Assembly: GCA_013397795.1 (NCBI GenBank)
Contig: VZTJ01005675.1
Location: forward strand, 2,036,069-2,100,068
Length of the DNA stretch: 64,000 nt
Reading direction: 5' to 3'
From: Orthonyx spaldingii
Taxonomy: Eukaryota > Chordata > Aves > Passeriformes > Orthonychidae
The first letter of the stretch is position 1, and the number at the start of each line of letters is the position of its first letter. A program made the translations under genes and the position numbers. Below, in pieces: positions 39,301 to 48,300 of this stretch. The notes below the pieces were generated by a model. It searched no databases, was not told the origin of the DNA, and saw nothing but the letters and a program-made list of their open reading frames with translations.

Positions 39301-42300
39301 AAGTTGTAGTGTCATCAAGTTAATAGTGAAGGTATTCCCTGTTACTGGGTCTACAGGTTGCATATTTCTGAAGATTTTCCTTAAGAGTTTTAATGTCTTG
39401 GATATTTTTGACAGTTTGCTTCATTCCCTCCTTTGGGTTAACACATTGGTGAAAGCTCTTAGGAATACAGCCCCATTTTTTCTGATGTTCCTGATGGCTG
39501 TGTCTTCCTAAGTTGAAAGAGGGCATAGAACTTAAGAACTCCAGCTGGTTTTTGGCACAAAAGTGCTGTAGATCAGTTTCTGTTTCCAGCTTTGGTTTTC
39601 TATTGGCCATATTTGGGCAGCACATTGTTACAAAGAATTAAACAATTTCACAACATTGGTTTCATAAGATTCATTCTGGTATGAGCTTTACTTCAGAACA
39701 AAGACACCTCACACATCATAACACCCCCAGCCTCAAAATCCTGATAAAATCCACAGCACAACTGGAAATAGGGTATATAAATTAAATAGCATCATCTCTT
39801 TGCACAATGATAATTAAGGGACTCCTTAGGGAAAAAAGTGTAAACAATTGTAAAATTTACATTGTAAATAGCAAACCTCAGTCTTTTAGACAGATTGGGC
39901 TAAACAATATTAAAAAGTAGCTAGTTGTTTATTTCTCTGTAGATTGTATCTGTCTGTAGAAGTCTCTAAGACAAGATTCTGTTTTTTAGAATCTGAAAAG
40001 ACAAATCACAATTTTAAAATTTTTTAGTTTATTTAATTGTGCCTTGTGGAATAGGCTGGAGTATTCCTTACTTTCAGGGGAAGCTGGAAAAAGCAGGCGG
40101 GAGTGTAAGTGTTAAAACGTGGGCTGAGCTGCTTTTTCCTCCTCTAAGCATTATCTTAGCAGACACTGAACAAAAATTAAGAGGTTCTTCATTTTGCAAA
40201 GAAAAACACTGCTTTCTAAAATACCTTCAAGTAACTGCAGAAACAGTATTTCTGCAACTTAGTGGTTAGACATGTCAGTACTTCTTGAGAAGTTTTATCA
40301 TAGTAATTCTCAATAAATAATATTGTTTCAGGGTCTGGATGTTTTGGAAATCATGAGAAATATTCATGTTTTTGTATCCCGCTACCTCTACAATCTGAAT
40401 AATCAGGTAAGGTATATCCCACACTTTTCCAGGCATTTGGCTCCAATTTGAAGGGACTGTGAAATGCAGAGTAGGGTATGTGTAAGAAAAACCCAGGCTG
40501 AACATACATGATCAGAGGCTATAAAATAGTATTACTGCTCTAGAAAAACGTCTTTGGGGATGCTGTGGCTTGGTCTTGGACAACGTTGTGTAGCATATTT
40601 TGGGTATAGTGTGCCACTAGAATCACTGCATGTCAATATTCCAGAGAAGCTAGAAGGCAGCAAGGATAATTGGCTGCTCTACAAGGACATACTAAGTGTG
40701 TCGTTTTAAGCTTGAAAAATGTGTGTCGGAAAATGGGTACTGGAGAGTTGAAGCAGTGACTGACATGGAGAACATGGACAGGGAACAAACCTTCGGAGTT
40801 TCTTACAATGTGAGAATGAGGGGCCCACTACAAAAATGAGCAGCTTCCTGAAAGAAAAGTACTTTTATTCATAGCATGTAATTCAGTAGTGGAACTCATT
40901 GCTGTGGTTTATGTGGGGTCAAAAGTACAAACAGGTGCCAAAACAGTTTAGATTGCTTAATGTAGGATATAATCTCAATAAATATGGGAGTCTTGAGTGC
41001 AACATCTGCCTTGGAATTGTTGAATCACAGCTGTGTAGAAATGAGAAGAATTTACCAGATAAAGTTCATTGTTTCCATGCTGTATTTTCTTGTTTCTTTC
41101 CCTAATCACCAGTTATCAGCTGCTCTCAGAAACAGGCTATAGGCTATTTAGATCAATAATTTATCATAGAATCAGTTTTGGGCAATTAGCTTTATTTCAC
41201 CCTCCCTGCCTCCCAGATCTTCATTGAAAGAACAAGTAATAACAAACACTTGAACACCATCAATATCCGACACATTGCTAATTCAATTCGAACTCATGGA
41301 ACAGGAATCATGAACACAACAGTGAGTATCTTTTGCACTCTTGTTGGATTATTTGGTTTTAACTGTGCACAAAGGCCTCCCAGCTCTTGTATCTCCTAAT
41401 AGTTTATTTGGTTATGCAGTTTTAATAATGCAGTAATAATGTTCTGTGTGAATTAATAAAATAAATCAGTTCTTAGACATGGCACAAATCAATATCACAA
41501 TTTTTGGGAGTATTATCACTTCCAGTTGTTACATAAAAGTTAATTAAAAGATTTAGAACCACATCAAAGGAGAGATAGATGTTCTGGTTGGACTGTTGTG
41601 GACAGTATGCCCTGATTTTCTCCTTATTGACACTTAGTAGATAGATACTTTTGCTGCAGTTAAAGCAAATCTTGAAAGGATGCAATGTTAATTTTTTAAG
41701 TTCTTCTTGTAATTGTTACCATTAAGAAATATCCGCTTTGCAATTTGCAAAATAAAATCTACAGACCTCTGATCACTTGTTGGAAAAATGACTTCTTATT
41801 GCAAGGCTTTTAATGATGTCTGAGGTATAGGTGGCCATTTTAACCAGCCAAAGGCATTTGCCTCTTACAAGGTAAATGCAAAGAGATGAATTGTGTCTGC
41901 TACAGCAGGAATTTATCATTGTGATTCTCAAGTTTGAACACAGTGATAAAGGTATTTTCAGGTCAGTACTTTCCAGTCTGTTGCTGAACTTCTACCTTGT
42001 GGCTGTTTCCTTTTTCCTATTTTTCAAAAATAAAAAAAAAAAAAAAAAAAGGAACTTGCTTGAAATACTGAACCCACTCTCACATCATTATTTTCGAAGT
42101 GGAAATTATTAAAAATGAAGTTTTAATGATTTCTTTCACTTTTCTTCTGAGAGTGGAGAGTTTCTCAAAAAGTGCTGCTGCTCACATTATTTTCTGATGA
42201 TGTAGATTTATTAATTTCTGATTGTGAGTAAAGTTATTTTTTGCAGACATGAGAAGTATTGAGATATGTAGGGTCGAAGTTTCTGCTCTATGAGAGAGTG

Positions 42301-45300
42301 TTTTAGAAAACTTTGAGGAAGTGAAAAAGTTGTGTCAGGAGGTTATGCAGATTCTACACCCTGAGGAAGTTGATCGTGTTTGCCAGTTTCAACTTGATGT
42401 TTGTATTGTTTCAAAAGGACAGTTGCAGGATATTCCAGACAAACTAATGGCTGTGTAGGAGAGGTGATTGACTGAAATATTGAGTTTATCCCTTGGTCCC
42501 TTTACCTCTCTGAAAGAGAGTAGGCTTTCCAGGAGAATGGTTTTTCATTTTTCCTTATTCTTTTAAAACAGTGAAATTAAGTTGGGAATTTGCATTAGAA
42601 GTTACTGAGGCATCTGGTGAAAACAGGGTGTTAGATGTGTTTGTTACTTTGCTAACTTTCTTGATATGACTGGTTTTTTTCTTTTTGTCTTCTAGGTAAA
42701 CTTCACTTACCAATTCTTGAGGAAAAAGTTTTACATTTTTAGCCAGTTCATGTATGATGAACATATCAAATCCAGACTTATCAAAGACATCAGATTCTTC
42801 AGGGAAGTCAAGGATCAAAATGATCACAAGGTAGAGTAGTTTTTGAAGGCTCAAGAGCAATTTGCTGAAAGAAGTTCTACTTTCATGTGACCGAAGGTGC
42901 ACCAAACCATAACACTCCTATTATTTAAATGAGTACCCCCAGACAAAGGGACAGCTTTTGGCCTGGAAAAATGCAGAGTAACCAATGTCTGTATTGAGGA
43001 GGGCTTTGTTTCATTCTGTCTGCTCTGTACATATGGAGTTGTCTAAAATTGTTCTCTCAGTGACTTAAGGATGATTTGATGGAGTTGTAGTCCATTGGAG
43101 GTTCTAAACTTCTGGTCCCACTCATGCATAAGAGTTTTTTCAGTTTTGAATAATAAGCTTATTTGAATTGACTCCAAAATGATGTGATCATATAGGACTC
43201 ATTCCAGTCAGGAATGTCAGGGTTTGGGAATGAGGGTCTGATTTTCTGTGCTAGAAAATGTTCTCAAAAATGGGAGAGACAATGTATTTAGTGAAATAGA
43301 GTGCTAGCTTCTATGCATGTCAAGTGCTTATTTGTTTTAGGAATACTTTCTTGTTCACAGTAGAACTATTTCACTTGTCAGCTTGCAGAAGTGACTTAGT
43401 AAAATGACTCTTGTGAACTAATACAGACAGGCAGGTGTATAATTTATTAAAAAAGCTGTAAATGTGGGGTAAAACTGCATTAAAATAGAATTTTATTGAT
43501 GCGATGAAATTTTTTTTTCTAAGGGTAGGTAATTATTCTTACAAATTATTCTAAAATATTTTTCTAGTATCCCTTTGAAAGAGCAGATAAATTCAACCGT
43601 GGCATCAGAAAACTTGGAATAACCCCGGATGGCCAGAGCTATCTTGACCAGTTCAGACAACTCATAAGTCAGATTGGTATGAAATGCTATCTAAGATGTT
43701 ATAAATGTTATTAAATGGAAGAGATCTTCATCACCTAGTAACTGACCTTTTAGCTCAAGCTAAAGCTAGATTTAATTAAAGTCAGATGGAAAGTCGTTCA
43801 CTTGTAGCCCATGCTAAATAAATGTTCTCATCTAATTACGCAGAAATGGCCTTTGCATGTCTTAATCTAAAATATAGTTACAGCTTGCATAGATTCCTGT
43901 TCCCTTTTCAGTTCTTTTCTTTGTTGAAACTGACTTTTATCTGTGTTGAGTGTATTTCCTACACTGTTATTAAACCTATTAAACGTATTACTGTTAAGTT
44001 CATGTATTTCATAAAATGGCCATACATCCAGCTGGAGTATCCTTGAGTGATGCACGATGTGACTGATATTTTCAGCCACTGATGCTGTACATGTGCAGAA
44101 CTGATCTGAACTTGCAAGTGTTTAATGTGCCCAGGGGAAAGAGTTGGTACAAAAGAGAACAAAACCTTGCTTGATGATGCATTTGTTTTATTTCTCTACA
44201 TAGGCTTTTGATAGCAGGGTTTAATTTAACTTTTATAACTTGGCTTTCAGAGCCAAGTTCTTTGCCAGAACTACATGGCAGCTTTAATTTATGTTTCAGA
44301 GCCTATAGGAGCTGTGAAAAGTGTGTGTGTATTTAAGTAATTATAAATTGCTTCCTTGTTTGTTCTTGTTTTTAAAGGCAACGCCATGGGTTATGTACGA
44401 ATGATAAGATCTGGTGGACTTCACTGCTGCAGTAGTGCAATTAGGTATTTCCACAAATATTTCATTTTTCTCTTTGCTCCTTCTCCTCCCCTTCCTCTCT
44501 ATTCTTGATGATATTCCCTATGCCCTTCCTCTCTATTCTTGATGATATTCCCTATGCCCTTATCTATCCTCCATAAACTTTGAGAAGTTCCATTTGTTTA
44601 ATTCATTTAAGTGGAATTATTGAAGACAGTGCTGGGATTCAGCACTGTACAACCATGGACATAAATGACTAAAAATAAAACAAATTCTATGGAAAAACAC
44701 GGCAAAAGAGTTAGTAGAATGTACATGTAAGACATTATTCCTTAAGTCAGCAATTTGTGATGTTAAATAATATCAAGCGTGCATTAAGGAAAAATAATAC
44801 AAACCTTGAGGGTCTTGGAAAACACATTCTTTCATACTTTTTTCTGTATAGATTTTGTCTATGAGAGGTCATTAAAGCATAGTAACTTTTACATATTAAG
44901 AAATAGTTGGTTTTCTTGCAAATAATAGTAAACTTAGAGTTACCAAGGGTATCAAGTGCTAAAGAGAGAGGAGATGGTAGCCCAGAAAAAACCAGAAGTA
45001 CAAATAATGATGTGTAGGTGTTTAGAAGTGAGGTTGACAATGCCTAGATGAGAATGGTATGACAGATACGACATGATTTGAAGTAAGTAGTGCCAGCCCA
45101 GAGGATTAAATTAAGTAAATTATAAATTAGGGTAGTAGATACTTCAGTGAACACAGACAGTTGAGCATAATCCTAACAAACAGTAAGTTTTCAGGTTTGT
45201 TCCTGATCTGGAAGATATTGTTAACTTTGAAGAGCTGGTGAAAGAAGAAGGACTCGCAGAAGAAACACAAAAAGCAGCAAGGTACAATAACATCATGCTT

Positions 45301-48300
45301 TTGTCGTCTGGGGCAGGGGTGGGATGAGAGAATTGTCATATTTATAAATGCAGCTATTCGTTATTTGTGTGTGTGTGTGTATTAAAAGTTCAGCTGTCTT
45401 TATGCAAAAATTTTTGTTCCAAAGCAAAGAAAATAGAAGCAGTTGTTTTGAAAATGTGAAGTAACATTGACAGTAATAGCCAGTTAGAACCTGATTTCTT
45501 GAAGAAATCCTTGTTGCTCAAAAGCTAACAAGCTCTCCTCACCGTGTGCCTTTTAAAATTATCAGGGCCTTAGATAAAAAAGATGCAAGTATTCTATTCA
45601 TAGACCTGTTTTTGAGAAAATGAAGTCAAGACACATGATGCAAATGGGCTGTAGAGGTAGGGTACTCTTACAAATCCTGGATTTTGGATGTAGGCAAACA
45701 GCAAAGAGAGGGTTGCTATCCCCAGAGGTGGGTAAGCAAAGGGACTTTTAGCAGAAGCAGGTAACTCATTGCTCATCCCTTGCAGGCAGCTGGACTCTGT
45801 CCTCAGTGACCTCACGAGGAACTTTGCAGAAGGAACAGAGTACTTCAAAATGCTGGTGGATGTCTTTGCTCCCGAGTTCCGCAGCCCAAAGAACATGCAT
45901 TTGAGGAACTTCTACATCATTGTTCCCCCCCTGGTGAGTGTTTGCATTGCACCAGGACTTACTTTAAAAAAGGTCTTGTCAGAGCAGGGTTGTGTTTAAA
46001 TATTTTGTATTAGGCTGTAGTAGCATGTATGGGAATGCCTTGTGAAAGTTGTGAGTCTCTTTGTGATTCCAAGACAGCCTTTCATTCTTGCAGACCCTCA
46101 ATTTTGTAGAGCATTCAATCAGTTGCAAGGAGAAATTGAATAAGAAGAACAAAAGTGGAGCAGCTTTCACTGATGATGGATTTGCCATGGGTAAGTTTCA
46201 GCACTCTCACTAGCCTTTGGCCAACATAATGGATATTTGCAAGAAAAGTTTTGTTTATACTTTGTCTGTTCCCATAATTAAAAATTCCATAATGTAAATT
46301 TGATTTGTCTCGGGTTCAGCACAATGGATTTGAGGACTATGGTCGTGTTCACAATTTCTTAAACATGGAATAGCTGTGTATGGGAGCAGATAGTTTTAAC
46401 GTATATTGGTGCTTCCAAATTTCTTTCAAAGCTTGTGGTTCTCATCCAGATGAGAAGGAATGCAAGTATTTGGAGAAGTTGTGATGTTGTTGAAAATTTA
46501 AACTAGTTCCTTATTGTGATTTTTCATGATAGTTTTAATTATAAGTTCACAACAGTTTAAATTATATTTGCATGAAATTATCAGCTTAGGCTCATCCATT
46601 AAAGACATTCACAAAATGTTTTGCAAATTGCATGTTGACTTTAGTACATGGTTTGTTAATGACTAGGTGTGGCTTACATTCTGAAGCTTTTGGATCAATA
46701 CCAGGAGTTTGATTCTCTGCACTGGTTCCAGTCCGTTAGAGAGAAGTATGTGAAGGAAATAAGAGCAGTAGCTAAGCAACAGAATGTGCAGTCCACTAAT
46801 CAAGATGAAAAACTACTACAGACTATGAACCTTACCCACAAGCGACTGGAAGTTTGTTTACAGGTACAGCATGGGCCTGGTTACCTTTTCTGGTAACAAT
46901 TTTTGTTCTGTATTGGGTTCAGCACTTACTCATCACAAATCATGTAACTGTGTTCTGATGGAGCTCACTGAGAGCAAAATCCAGAGCATTGTCTACAGCA
47001 AAAATGCAAAAAGAGCATAAAGACTTGAGGTGTATGACCTGAAGTGAATGTCATCAGTTTTTGTGATATTTGAAGACCTGGTTGATTGGAATTCTTTGTG
47101 CCATGGAGTTTGAAATCTAATGCAGCTAAACCATAAATGCTTGAATAGGAGAGAATATCTTTTGGTTAAACTTCTTATAACAAAGATTTCGCATAATGTT
47201 GTGAACCCTCAGAGTTGCCTGTGTGTTAATTCTGAGCTGCTAAATTGAATGATGCATTAGCTGTCAAATAGAGGAAAGGTGCATTTGAATTTTGAACGAC
47301 AGCAGCTCAGGTTTCATTTGTGGTGTGGTGCTTTCTCTCTCTTGATTGGAGAAGCCTATGGGACAAATCTGTCATTGGCTATTTTTACAGCCCATGATTA
47401 CATTCTGTAATGTCTTGTTGAAATAGATAAAGCCCTGTATGCCCTTGTGGTTCCCAGGAGTGTGCTCTCTGGTCCTCTGTATTAAAAAACCACATCACTG
47501 AACCTTGTTCAGACGATGATCAAGCTTGTGTCCATTTAAATTATTGGCTTGCATGATTTTCCATGGGCAAGTTGCTCTTAAGTTCTCACTGCTGCTACAA
47601 ACCTCATTTTCAGCCTCAGTAGATCAGTCACAGATTTATTGCAGTGATGCTGCTTTACTTAAGTTGCCCTTTAATGTAAAGGCTGACATTTACTTTGTAA
47701 AATGCATGTGAATAATGTATGAATGGAGAAGGATTTACAAGAGCATTTAAGTGATTTAGATACTGAAATCTAGGTGCCTCAGATGCTCCTGAAAAATCCC
47801 ATTGATACCTCTCTACAAAATCTCTTGTGATACACTGATGCTCCTCTTTATCTCTTTCCTTAGGAATTTGAACTTCTTTATTTCTCACTAAGTAGTGCAA
47901 GAATTTTTTTCAGAGCAGATAAAACTGCAGCAGAAGAAAGCCAGGAAAAGAAAGAAAAAGAAGGTGAGTGAATGCTATATGTAGAACATTTTGACTCATG
48001 AGATTGTGTGCCTTAATAGGCAAAGTCCTTTTTGTTTTTTCTGTAGCTGCTTTCTTGCTCATGGGTTGATCACAATTGTACTTACCTCTTCAATTACCAG
48101 TGGTGACAATGACAGCCTTAGCTGGTGTTAAATAAAGTGATTTTTACCTGTTGTACCAGGTGGTTTTCAACTTTCATAGGCAGATGATGCAGTTACTATA
48201 TATATTCAGATGATTATAATATGCTTGATCTTCCATTGAATTCTATATTCAGAGGGTAAGATCTTAATTTGTGGTATGGTCTCTTGACTAGGTAATCTGG

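Noticed and set aside
42001..42052. Possible processed retrocopy ending in a 19-A tail
   Set aside because: No recognisable transcript body or target-site duplications flank the A run.
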